Source: a virus
Direction: 5' to 3' (one strand)
Length of the DNA: 64,000 bases
Virus record (IMG/VR): IMGVR_UViG_3300045107_000039
Location: 1-64,000 of that record
Positions 57,914 to 64,000 of this stretch are shown piece by piece; the stretch's first letter is position 1, and the number at the start of each line of letters is the position of its first letter. The translations under genes were made by a program, and so were the position numbers. The notes under the pieces are model-generated. The model saw only the letters and a list, made by a program, of their open reading frames with translations. It did not search any database and was not told the DNA's origin.

Positions 57914-58606
57914 ATGATGCTGCACCACCTACTGTTCCCTCAGTACAAAGACCGCAAGTGGAAGCACCTGAACCTCGACGAAGAGTCGCAGCAGAACACC
58001 AACCTGTTCACCAACCCACTCCTCGATCCCAAGACCTGTGAAACCTGGGTCAAGGGACTCCACGCCCGTGACGGGATCGACTTCTCCTACGGCGGCTGGA
58101 TGGAAGACCGGATGTGGCTCTGGCGGGGTCACTACCAAAAGCCCGGCCACACGATCCACGTCGGCGTGGACTACAACGTCCCGCCCGACACGCCCGTCTA
58201 CCTACCCGGTCCGGGACGCCTCATCTTAATGGAAGAAGACCCGGACCGCACCGGCGGCTGGGGCACCCGCATGATCTTCCAGATGGGCACCTTCGAGACG
58301 GGCACCCTGTTCGTCACCTTCGCCCACCTGTGGAACGCCTACGGCTTCGTCGGTCGCAGCTACGAGAAGGGGCACATGCTCGGCGAAGTCGGCAGCTACC
58401 CGCACAACGGCAACTGGTTCCCACACCTACACGTCCAGGTGCAGCGGAAGTACGACCCGACTGCGGACGGCTACCAGCGGTACACCGAGCAACTGGAGTC
58501 CGAGTTCCCCAACCCGGAGCAAGTGCTGTGTCTGAACGAGCCATGTGTAAGACCTGCCCCTTCAACCGAGAGTCCCCGTTGTACGACGGCAGCGGCGAAT
58601 GGGTAG
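57914..58606 (+). CDS. M23-family metallopeptidase (lysin-type)
   Basis: 230 residues, ATG at 57914; a second ATG at 57917 is better spaced from GAGG. LytM/lysostaphin fold: GHTIHVGVDYNVPPDTPVYL (H82, D86), TFAHLWNAYG (H138) and WFPHLHVQVQRK (H171, H173). M23 enzymes cut peptidoglycan cross-bridges. It could be part of the lysis system or a virion lysin. The last 35 residues overlap the next gene. No signal peptide. Confidence 0.82.
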   Translation: MMLHHLLFPQYKDRKWKHLNLDEESQQNTNLFTNPLLDPKTCETWVKGLHARDGIDFSYGGWMEDRMWLWRGHYQKPGHTIHVGVDYNVPPDTPVYLPGPGRLILMEEDPDRTGGWGTRMIFQMGTFETGTLFVTFAHLWNAYGFVGRSYEKGHMLGEVGSYPHNGNWFPHLHVQVQRKYDPTADGYQRYTEQLESEFPNPEQVLCLNEPCVRPAPSTESPRCTTAAANG

Positions 58607-58785
58607 AGACAATCGAGAACGGCGGCGGAAGCAAGGACATCCCCATCGGGTGTCACTCAATCCCTGGCGGGCAGGTCGGGATGCAGTGGGAGCAGCCCGA
58701 TCCTGAGAAGCAGTGCGTTGGTCATCGTGAGTACCTTCACCTGGAGATGCTATGTCGTACACTCCCCGCATCCTGCAAACCATGA
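58543..58785 (+). CDS. Small Cys-rich protein
   Basis: 80 residues, ATG at 58543 within the end of the M23 gene. MCKTCPFNRE (CxxC), IPIGCHSIPGG and KQCVGHREYLHLEMLC make a zinc-binding knuckle of CxxC-C-C/H type. Could bind DNA/RNA or be a small metal chaperone. No family recognised. Confidence 0.5.
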   Translation: MCKTCPFNRESPLYDGSGEWVETIENGGGSKDIPIGCHSIPGGQVGMQWEQPDPEKQCVGHREYLHLEMLCRTLPASCKP

Positions 58786-58982
58786 ACGAGATCGAGCTTC
58801 TGTTCGGCATCAAGCTGGAGGAAGCGGCACGCAAAGGCGAACTCGCCAACATCCTCTGCAACCTCGTCCTCGACGCCCAACACGACACGAAGGTGGCCGA
58901 GAGCATCCGGCACACCGCCTGCCTACTCGACGGCATGGGCTGGTTGAGCAAGCCCGAACGGTCAGGACTCAGGGTTAAGTAA
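58752..58982 (+). CDS. Small helical protein
   Basis: 76 residues, ATG at 58752. Helical (ILQTMNEIELLFGIKLEEAA, then ANILCNLVLDAQHDTKVAES). It overlaps its upstream neighbour by 34 bases. The last 8 bases overlap a minus-strand gene. Unknown. Confidence 0.45.
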   Translation: MSYTPRILQTMNEIELLFGIKLEEAARKGELANILCNLVLDAQHDTKVAESIRHTACLLDGMGWLSKPERSGLRVK

Positions 58983-60024
58983 CGGTGATGGTCTGGCCGT
59001 TACGGAAGCTGCTGGTTGTTACGCCGTCAGTGAACTCGGCCTCGAACCGCAACGTCGTGCCGACCAAGAAAGGCGCACCGGCATCATAGTCAATCGGCTT
59101 GGTGCCGGGCACCGAAAGGATTTGATTGAACCCACCCCCGTTAACTTCCAGGTAGATGTTGATCGTCAGGTTCGGTTGAGCCGTCGTCCAGTCCAACCGG
59201 AATATCTGCTGGGTAGTCTGGTTCGTCACACCGAAGCCACGAACGAAGTCCGGGACGGTGTTGCAAACAAAGCTGTAGTCCACCCACGGGCTGAACTGAG
59301 TCGGCGACGGCGGACTGTAAGACGTGTCCTGGTTGCGGGCACGGAAGTAATAGGTATTTCCATACACGAAGTCCCCAGGGCCAAAGTTCCCAGGCGAGAT
59401 TTCCTCTCCCCAACTGTCAGAGACGGGCGGCACCGTCGTGTCGTCCCAAATCGCATACTCATCAAAGAAGTCCACGCCGTTGAGTTTCGGCTGGAAGTGC
59501 ATGTACCAGCCGGGCACCACGTCCCAGGTGTACTCGAACCCGCTACCGTCCTGCGGCAACTGAGATACACTGAAGCCAGTCAACGCCGGAGCCGAACTTG
59601 CCGAATCCACGGAGTTCGGAGCCTGACCCGCCACCAACCCGCCGCCCGTCGGAGTGATTCGATAGTTAACAGTTCTTAACGCCTGCCCAGCCGCCAACTC
59701 ACCACCCGTCGGAGTGAGGCGGTAGTTAACAGTTCTTAACGCCTGTCCTGAAACCTCCCCACCGCCGAGTGCCACTTCCGAGATTACATCCCCCGCATCT
59801 CCTGGTACAATGGAGACATTAGCCGACCCCGCAAGGACCGCACCGCCTCGGCCAGTACGATACGAGCCGCCAACGCCACGAACCGGACTTGGCGTGAACA
59901 GTTGGCAGACCGTTACGGCGGCAAGATACGCACGGCGGTCCGAGGGTGCCGTGCGTATCTTGCCCTCGACGCAATAGATGTAGCCGCTCTTTTTGCAGCG
60001 GAAAAATTGGCATGGCAGAGTCAT
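58975..60024 (-). CDS. Fibre-type protein with repeats (start uncertain)
   Basis: 349 residues from an ATG at 60024 that has no ribosome site; the first 45 residues overlap a 17-bp inverted repeat, so the true start may be internal. The sequence from about 46 has three near-identical 23-residue units (GQALRTVNYRLTPTGGELAA, GQALRTVNYRITPTGGGLVA preceded by a Gly/Val variant). The remaining 200 residues form a beta-sandwich-like domain (FNQILSVPGTKPIDYDAGAP). Typical of repetitive adhesins or virion decorations. It is the only minus-strand gene in this part. Confidence 0.55.
   Translation of the reverse strand: MTLPCQFFRCKKSGYIYCVEGKIRTAPSDRRAYLAAVTVCQLFTPSPVRGVGGSYRTGRGGAVLAGSANVSIVPGDAGDVISEVALGGGEVSGQALRTVNYRLTPTGGELAAGQALRTVNYRITPTGGGLVAGQAPNSVDSASSAPALTGFSVSQLPQDGSGFEYTWDVVPGWYMHFQPKLNGVDFFDEYAIWDDTTVPPVSDSWGEEISPGNFGPGDFVYGNTYYFRARNQDTSYSPPSPTQFSPWVDYSFVCNTVPDFVRGFGVTNQTTQQIFRLDWTTAQPNLTINIYLEVNGGGFNQILSVPGTKPIDYDAGAPFLVGTTLRFEAEFTDGVTTSSFRNGQTITVT
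59920..59964. repeat. 17-bp perfect inverted repeat
   Basis: GGCAAGATACGCACGGC and its complement GCCGTGCGTATCTTGCC are separated by 11 bases. It lies in the first codons of the 58975-60024 frame and is likely to be a transcribed hairpin (either strand) rather than a protein-coding pattern. Confidence 0.75.
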
Positions 60025-60056
60025 ACCAGTATGTAGACTAATAGCGAGGACAATCG

Positions 60057-60299
60057 GTGGACATCCAGGCTTTACGAAAGCAAGGCTTCTACATCGTCAT
60101 CAAGACCTGGAACCACGGGCCGGACATCTACGTCGCTCACTTCCCGACCCAAGACGAGGCAGAAGAGTTCGGCCGGGCCGAAGGGGCGAAGCTGCCGAAC
60201 CGCTTGCTCGACAAGAGCGTTGAGCGGCAGGAGTGGATCGAAGTCATTCACCCGGACACGAACCGCCGCTCCCTGTGCGGCCCGGCGATGGAGTTCTGA
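60057..60299 (+). CDS. Small hypothetical protein, GTG start
   Basis: 80 residues, GTG at 60057 after GAGGA. Compact alpha/beta (GFYIVIKTWNHGPDIYVAHF), helix EEFGRAEGAKLPNRLLDKSV and a beta end. Family not recognised. Confidence 0.5.
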   Translation: MDIQALRKQGFYIVIKTWNHGPDIYVAHFPTQDEAEEFGRAEGAKLPNRLLDKSVERQEWIEVIHPDTNRRSLCGPAMEF

Positions 60300-60300
60300 A

Positions 60301-60633
60301 ATGTTCCGCTGGCTCTACAAGAAGACCCCCTGCGACGACAGCGTTCGCACCGTGCTGCTCAGCGGCCTCCGTACCAAGACGGTCTACCGTGGCGGCGAAC
60401 ACGTCCAAGTCAACTGGTTCTGGGGATTGATGAAGGCCACGATGTCCACCCTATTCAATCCGGGAACGTGGTTCTACTATTACGGACACTCGCTCCGGGT
60501 CACGGTCAGCCGGGAGTCCACCGGCCTCTGCATCAAGAAGCGGCCGGGGCGGTTCTACTACCACATCCTCTGGTGGCACGGCGAGATTGGCTGGTCGTTC
60601 CCCTGGAGGGCTTACGCCGTAGGGAAGCCATGA
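60301..60633 (+). CDS. Small hypothetical protein
   Basis: 110 residues, ATG at 60301 next to the previous stop. Beta-rich with many aromatics (VNWFWGLMKATMSTLFNPGT, WFYYYGHSLRVTVS, FYYHILWWHGEIGWSF), suggesting a compact barrel. No motif recognised. It lacks a signal peptide. Confidence 0.5.
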   Translation: MFRWLYKKTPCDDSVRTVLLSGLRTKTVYRGGEHVQVNWFWGLMKATMSTLFNPGTWFYYYGHSLRVTVSRESTGLCIKKRPGRFYYHILWWHGEIGWSFPWRAYAVGKP

Positions 60634-60971
60634 AGTACAAGTACAACGCCGACCTGGAAATCCAGCACATCGGCCTCGGCGACCGGCTCGCCAACTTCTT
60701 CCACGGGGCGGAAGCCCTGATCCTGGTCCGGGAGGAAGACTACAAGAAGTTCCCCGGCGGCGAGGGCTACGTCATCGCCAGCTTCGACAAGAACGGCTTC
60801 TGTAACAACGCCTCGTCTGAACACCGGCAGGACAAGGCGTGGGACGAGTTCTACCGGATCATGTGCGAAATGCGAAAGGAGACTCCCGATGGACATGTTC
60901 GTGACGATGCCGACGATTACGACCCCGACGACTCCATCAGCAACTTCATCCGTGAACTCAACGGCGGTTAA
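60630..60971 (+). CDS. Small acidic protein
   Basis: 113 residues, ATG at 60630 overlapping the upstream gene by 4 bases. Mixed alpha/beta core (IQHIGLGDRLANFFHGAEAL) and an acidic tail (DDADDYDPDDS). It overlaps the next gene by 83 bases in another frame. Unknown. Confidence 0.5.
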   Translation: MKYKYNADLEIQHIGLGDRLANFFHGAEALILVREEDYKKFPGGEGYVIASFDKNGFCNNASSEHRQDKAWDEFYRIMCEMRKETPDGHVRDDADDYDPDDSISNFIRELNGG

Positions 60972-61152
60972 GGTCGCCCTGGGCCACACCAAGACCACCG
61001 CCTTTTCGCTCCCAAACAGCAAGATCGTGTGGAGCGAGGCCCACATGGACACCACGAAGGACCGCAAGCGGGTCCGGCTGCGGCGGACGGTTGACGGCAA
61101 GACATACACGAGGTATGTTACTCCTCACACCCCCGTCATCGCTCAAGTGTAA
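60889..61152 (+). CDS. Small Thr-rich/basic protein
   Basis: 87 residues, ATG at 60889 with AAGGAG 7 bases before it. Ser/Thr/Pro-rich N terminus and a basic C-terminal half (HMDTTKDRKRVRLRRTVDGK). It overlaps the previous gene, so one of the two frames may be minor; the ribosome site supports this one. Confidence 0.5.
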   Translation: MDMFVTMPTITTPTTPSATSSVNSTAVKVALGHTKTTAFSLPNSKIVWSEAHMDTTKDRKRVRLRRTVDGKTYTRYVTPHTPVIAQV

Positions 61153-61197
61153 GACGCACACGAGAAAGACACGGGGCTGACACGGAGAGTTGCACTA

Positions 61198-61488
61198 ATG
61201 CAAGACGAACAAGTGGACTGGCTGAAGTCGATGCACAAGTCTGGCATGCACGTCCTCTGGAAAGCTCCCGAAGGCGACTTCCAGGCCGTCATCGGCTTCA
61301 GCAGCCAACGCCCGCACATCATGTTCGTGGCGACCGAGACGAGCTTGAACCAGGAGAACACCCCGCCACAAAAGAAGGACTCGATTGTGGAAATGGACGT
61401 GAGGAAGTTGTTCATCAAAGACTTCACCGTTCTCCACAAGGTCGAAATCCCCGTCGAACTCCGTGATCCGGTTTTCATGAACCTCTAA
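61198..61488 (+). CDS. Small hypothetical protein
   Basis: 96 residues, ATG at 61198 behind GGAGAG. Alpha/beta with an acidic middle (WLKSMHKSGMHVLWKAPEGD, PHIMFVATETSLNQEN, VEMDVRKLFIKDFTVLHK). No family recognised; it precedes the ssDNA-binding gene by about 110 bases. Confidence 0.5.
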   Translation: MQDEQVDWLKSMHKSGMHVLWKAPEGDFQAVIGFSSQRPHIMFVATETSLNQENTPPQKKDSIVEMDVRKLFIKDFTVLHKVEIPVELRDPVFMNL

Positions 61489-61600
61489 CTGATGGAGGGA
61501 CACCAGACCAATAACCTACTAACAAAACCGCCCGCAGCCGACCCTTAACGTAACAACGGAATCACCCCAATCGCCCCAGGGGCGAATAAGGACTCCATAC

Positions 61601-62263
61601 ATGATCTTCACCATCGACAACAACAGTCCCGCCGTCGTCCGCTTCATCCCGGTCCAGCCCGTCTCCCACTCCATCCACACCCTCAAAAACAAACAATACT
61701 CCTGCACCGCCTTCAAGAACAAAATCCCCTGCCCCATCTGCGACCTGCGGAACGTCTTCTACAAGGACGCCGAGAACGCCGCCACCGAGAAGTCCCGGCG
61801 GGACTACAACGAGTTCGCCCGTGCCCTCCGGCCCATCGAGAAGCACTTCATCGCCATGATCGACCGGGCACACCCGGAACAGGGAGTCCGCATCCTCGCC
61901 GCCTCCAAGTGGCTCTACCAGACCATCCTTGAGGGGTGGGTCACGCACCCCTGCCCTCCCCCCGAGCCGAAGTGGTGGCACTTCCTCGCTCGCCTCAAGC
62001 GGTGGTGGACCCGCTACAAGCGGCCGACATCCGCCCTCGACGAGCTTCAGGGCGTGGACTTCATCATCCGACGGAAGATGAAGAACGCCGGGGCACACGC
62101 CTTCGCCACCTACGAAGACTCCACCTACGCCAAAGTCTGCTCGCCCATCAGTAAAGACCCCGCCCAGATCGAAGCCTGGAAGCGGGAGGCGGAAGAGAAG
62201 CTGAACGCCCTCGTCATTCCGCCGCCCTCCACGGAGTTCTCGGCCTCACACAACCCAATCTGA
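61601..62263 (+). CDS. gp32-like ssDNA-binding protein
   Basis: 220 residues, ATG at 61601. N-terminal half has a zinc-type Cys cluster (SCTAFKNKIPCPICDLRNVF with C35, C44, C47) and RPIEKHFIAMIDRAHPEQGV then RILAASKWLYQTIL, a pattern of T4 gp32-type DNA-binding folds with basic and aromatic residues. C-terminal half is Lys/Arg/Trp-rich with a Pro-rich tail. It would coat ssDNA in replication, recombination and repair. The call rests on partial similarity, so some doubt remains. Confidence 0.6.
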   Translation: MIFTIDNNSPAVVRFIPVQPVSHSIHTLKNKQYSCTAFKNKIPCPICDLRNVFYKDAENAATEKSRRDYNEFARALRPIEKHFIAMIDRAHPEQGVRILAASKWLYQTILEGWVTHPCPPPEPKWWHFLARLKRWWTRYKRPTSALDELQGVDFIIRRKMKNAGAHAFATYEDSTYAKVCSPISKDPAQIEAWKREAEEKLNALVIPPPSTEFSASHNPI

Positions 62264-62280
62264 AGGAAGGACGGCCACGG

Positions 62281-62862
62281 ATGGCTGAATTCACCGCCGA
62301 CAAAGACATAGAAGAACGCATCGCCGACGGGGCCGAGCGGCGGGAGCGGGTGGTCCGCTCGGCCCTGGGCATTGAGAAAGCCTCCCAGGAGGAAGACATC
62401 CTCCTGGGAATCGACGGCTGGAGGGATCGGGCGTCGTGGCAAATGAAGGCCCGTGACCCGAACCAAAAGAGCGGCAAGGGCGACCTGCTGCAAGACCTGT
62501 ACGAGAACCGGGACGGCACCGAATGGAAGAAGGGCCGTGACCACCCGGAAACCTGCAAGGCCGACTTCATCTCTTTACTGAACGACGAGGAAGACGAGAT
62601 CGCCGTCTTCCGGGGCAAGCGGGTGCGGGAGATCACGACAGCGGTCCACCAGGAGTGGGTCGCCGCCGGGAAGCCCAGCCTCTTCACCAGCACCGTGTTC
62701 GACGGCTGCCAAATCCGCAAGTTCAACGACCCCCGAAGCGGCACCCCCAAGTACGCCGCCTTCCTTCCTCGTAAATACTGCCTCTTCCGGGTGCGGCGGG
62801 TCGAGGGCCGGTGGGAGATGGGGAATTGGGTGAACGGGAAGTGGGTTAAGAAGGATGGCTGA
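62281..62862 (+). CDS. Hypothetical protein
   Basis: 193 residues, ATG at 62281 behind GGAAGGAC. Helical acidic N terminus (DIEERIADGAERRERVVRSA) and a second part with DGWRDRASWQMKARDPNQKS and a terminal Arg/Gly-rich strand region. May be nucleic-acid related; no known motif. Confidence 0.5.
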   Translation: MAEFTADKDIEERIADGAERRERVVRSALGIEKASQEEDILLGIDGWRDRASWQMKARDPNQKSGKGDLLQDLYENRDGTEWKKGRDHPETCKADFISLLNDEEDEIAVFRGKRVREITTAVHQEWVAAGKPSLFTSTVFDGCQIRKFNDPRSGTPKYAAFLPRKYCLFRVRRVEGRWEMGNWVNGKWVKKDG

Positions 62863-63073
62863 GTTCGTCTTCTCCATCGCCCTGCTCATGGCGATGCCCG
62901 CCGCACTCGTCATGACGGGGCTGTTCTTCATCTTCATGGGCTTGATGGCCCTCTGGGTTGTCGGTATGATAATCCACTGCGTCGTCGCCATTCACGACAC
63001 GCTTTTCGTCACAAACAGGAGACACGGATGTCCACGCAATCCAGTCCCGCCTTGCAACAAGCCGAAGACGTAA
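62855..63073 (+). CDS. Small membrane protein
   Basis: 72 residues, ATG at 62855 overlapping the end of its neighbour. Two consecutive hydrophobic helices (FVFSIALLMAMPAALVMTGL, FFIFMGLMALWVVGMIIHCV) and a basic Cys/Pro-containing tail. Inner-membrane location likely. Holin-like candidate without further evidence. Confidence 0.55.
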   Translation: MAEFVFSIALLMAMPAALVMTGLFFIFMGLMALWVVGMIIHCVVAIHDTLFVTNRRHGCPRNPVPPCNKPKT

Positions 63074-63327
63074 AGGTCTTCATCCGCCTCTACTCCACGG
63101 GGGTGAAGCACAACGGCCGGACCGTCCTCGAAGTCCCGATCAAGACCAACACCTTCCTGGGTTCCCCCGACAGCCCGCTCTCGTCCCTCGGCTGGGCCGT
63201 CATTCAGGAACTCGTCCAGATGACCCGGTACTCTAGCACGGAAGCAGGTGCGGCCGACGTTGACCGGCTCATCAAATTTCTTACGGAGCTTAAGGCCAAA
63301 GAAATGAACATCTCGGCCTCGAAGTGA
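63028..63327 (+). CDS. Small hypothetical protein
   Basis: 99 residues, ATG at 63028 behind GGAG. Overlaps the membrane protein gene by 46 bases. Alpha/beta (VKVFIRLYSTGVKHNGRTVL, WAVIQELVQMTRYSSTEAGA) with a Lys-rich helical end. Unknown. Confidence 0.5.
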   Translation: MSTQSSPALQQAEDVKVFIRLYSTGVKHNGRTVLEVPIKTNTFLGSPDSPLSSLGWAVIQELVQMTRYSSTEAGAADVDRLIKFLTELKAKEMNISASK

Positions 63328-63328
63328 C

Positions 63329-63356
63329 TTGACACCGGCCGAGTTCGTAATAAGAT
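63329..63356 (+). promoter_or_regulatory. Promoter of the small RNA
   Basis: TTGACA (63329-63334), 16 bases, TAAGAT (63351-63356), right after the stop of the preceding gene. The same -10 and spacing as the promoter at 52890. Transcription would start near 63362. Confidence 0.8.
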
Positions 63357-63361
63357 GCGTG

Positions 63362-63459
63362 TGCAGTCCCAATGCTGTCTCATTGGGTGGTGGATCGGCG
63401 ACGGGAAACCGTCTTGCCCCCGCAAACAGCCCAGGAGAAATCCTGGGCTGTTTTGTTTT
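63362..63459 (+). ncRNA. Small structured RNA with own promoter and terminator
   Basis: About 98 nt. Three hairpins in order: CCCAATG-CTGTCT-CATTGGG (63368-63387), GACGG-GAAA-CCGTC with a GNRA loop (63400-63413), and the terminator stem. Between them are single-stranded stretches with TGGTGGATCGG and CTTGCCCCCGC, which could pair with other RNAs. No ORF of useful length. Family not recognised. It converges with the LamG gene, so partial antisense action on that gene is a further possibility. Confidence 0.75.
63427..63459 (+). terminator. Terminator of the small RNA
   Basis: A perfect 9-bp stem CAGCCCAGG / CCTGGGCTG with loop AGAAAT followed by TTTTGTTTT. It also lies just beyond the minus-strand gene end. 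Confidence 0.9.
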
Positions 63460-64000
63460 AGCTCGGCGGACTGTAGTTGACGGAGTGGTCGATGATCTGA
63501 TTCGCCCCGTCCTGGTCGCCCTCGAACGTGTACACCACCCGCTCCTCGTTCCCCGGCACGAACGACCCGTTGTAGATGTCCGTCACCTGCGCCCCGTAGA
63601 ACGTGTTCATCGAGTAGATGACCTGATCGATGTTCCCCTGGAAGACGCTCAGCCCGCCGCTCGCCGCCCCGATCACCGGGAAGTTGTTCTCAAGCTCAAC
63701 CTCGCCGATCACCTGCCCGTCGCTGACCACCTGCACCCCGTCGATGAACAGGTTGTAGGTGTTGAAATTCGTCCCCTCGACGTTGAACTGATCCCACGTC
63801 AGGACGACGTGGTGCCAGTTGGACAACAAGTCCAACCCGTCGTAGTCGTAAGTCACCATCAACTCGCCCACCGCCTGTCCGTACACGATGTCGCCGCTGC
63901 TCGTCAGCCCCAGGTTGATACCGCCGCTCGCATTGTACGCCGTGCTGAACAACCCGTACCCGAAGATGTCGCCCATCGTGGCGGCGTTGAACCACAACGC
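63458..64000 (-). CDS. LamG/concanavalin-like domain protein (partial at right edge)
   Basis: The frame is open to the right edge; about 180 residues of the C-terminal part are seen. Strand pattern of a LamG-type sandwich: NWHHVVLTWDQFNVEGTNFN, TYNLFIDGVQVVSDGQVIG and NIDQVIYSMNTFYGAQVTDI. Such domains bind glycans in phage adhesins and bacterial surface proteins. The apparent Met at the beginning is just an internal codon; the protein continues past the window. Confidence 0.75.
   Translation of the reverse strand, partial: ALWFNAATMGDIFGYGLFSTAYNASGGINLGLTSSGDIVYGQAVGELMVTYDYDGLDLLSNWHHVVLTWDQFNVEGTNFNTYNLFIDGVQVVSDGQVIGEVELENNFPVIGAASGGLSVFQGNIDQVIYSMNTFYGAQVTDIYNGSFVPGNEERVVYTFEGDQDGANQIIDHSVNYSPPS

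Noticed and set aside
1-64000. CRISPR arrays, insertion sequences, integrase or attachment sites
   Set aside because: No regularly spaced direct repeats, transposase or integrase genes were found on reading through the window.

Overview
The window looks like about 64 kb of a large tailed bacteriophage with a contractile tail (myovirus type), very probably part of a jumbo genome. The evidence is a complete baseplate, hub and tape-measure block (about 0-21 kb), an ssDNA-binding protein, RNase H, several AAA/RecA-type ATPases, and very dense genes that often overlap by 4 bases (ATGA/GTGA). Start codons are usually preceded by AGGAG-like ribosome sites. The host cannot be read from the sequence. 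GC-rich coding, a DUF2795 protein, an ethylene-receptor-like histidine kinase and Tat-like and exported proteins suggest a free-living Gram-negative or planctomycete-like bacterium, but that is inference.

Layout. (1) 0-21.3 kb, minus strand: baseplate periphery, macro-domain protein, P2 gpI-like protein, gpJ-like wedge, gp25-like wedge, gp5-like spike, gpD/gp27-like hub, gp53/LysM protein, CIS-tube-like adaptor, tape measure, then virion-associated unknowns. (2) 21.3-33.6 kb, mostly plus: holin-like coiled-coil protein, CCA-adding-enzyme homologue, HAD RNA-repair-type phosphatase, SprT-like zincin, double GT-B glycosyltransferase, ClpP, RNase HI, AAA ATPase, RecA-fold ATPase, and exported peptidases. 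(3) 33.7-42 kb, minus: HNH protein, methionyl-tRNA synthetase, orotate phosphoribosyltransferase, GRDP-like glycine-rich protein, GlsB-like membrane protein, glycosyltransferase. (4) 42.8-43.3 kb: a small RNA transcription unit carrying two apparently circularly permuted tRNA genes. (5) 43.3-52.9 kb: C39-like peptidase, three tandem paralogous fibre proteins, an ABC-exporter membrane domain, dCMP deaminase, DUF2795 protein, a two-component system and a GNAT acetyltransferase. (6) 52.9-53.25 kb: an unrecognised, highly structured RNA locus. (7) 53.3-64 kb, mostly plus: many small genes, a multi-KOW protein, an M23 peptidase, a gp32-like ssDNA-binding protein, a roughly 98-nt structured RNA with its own promoter and terminator, and a LamG-type protein at the right edge.

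The most unusual feature is at 42847-43300. A near-consensus sigma70-type promoter (TTGACA-N16-TATACT) drives a minus-strand RNA ending in a strong intrinsic terminator. Inside it, two T-arm/3'-acceptor segments each come BEFORE their own 5'-acceptor/D-arm segment, separated in both cases by exactly 20 nt that share the block TCGCCCAAAC. Both acceptor stems are perfect 7-bp matches. One tRNA has a perfect anticodon stem around a valine UAC loop. These are best read as circularly permuted tRNA genes, known to me from red and green algae and a few archaea but not from phages. No CCA is encoded. The same phage carries a CCA-adding-enzyme homologue (with its catalytic DxD changed to HxE), an adjacent HAD phosphatase of the type linked to RNA repair, and a methionyl-tRNA synthetase with both signature motifs altered. 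Together they suggest a phage programme for making, maturing or repairing tRNA.
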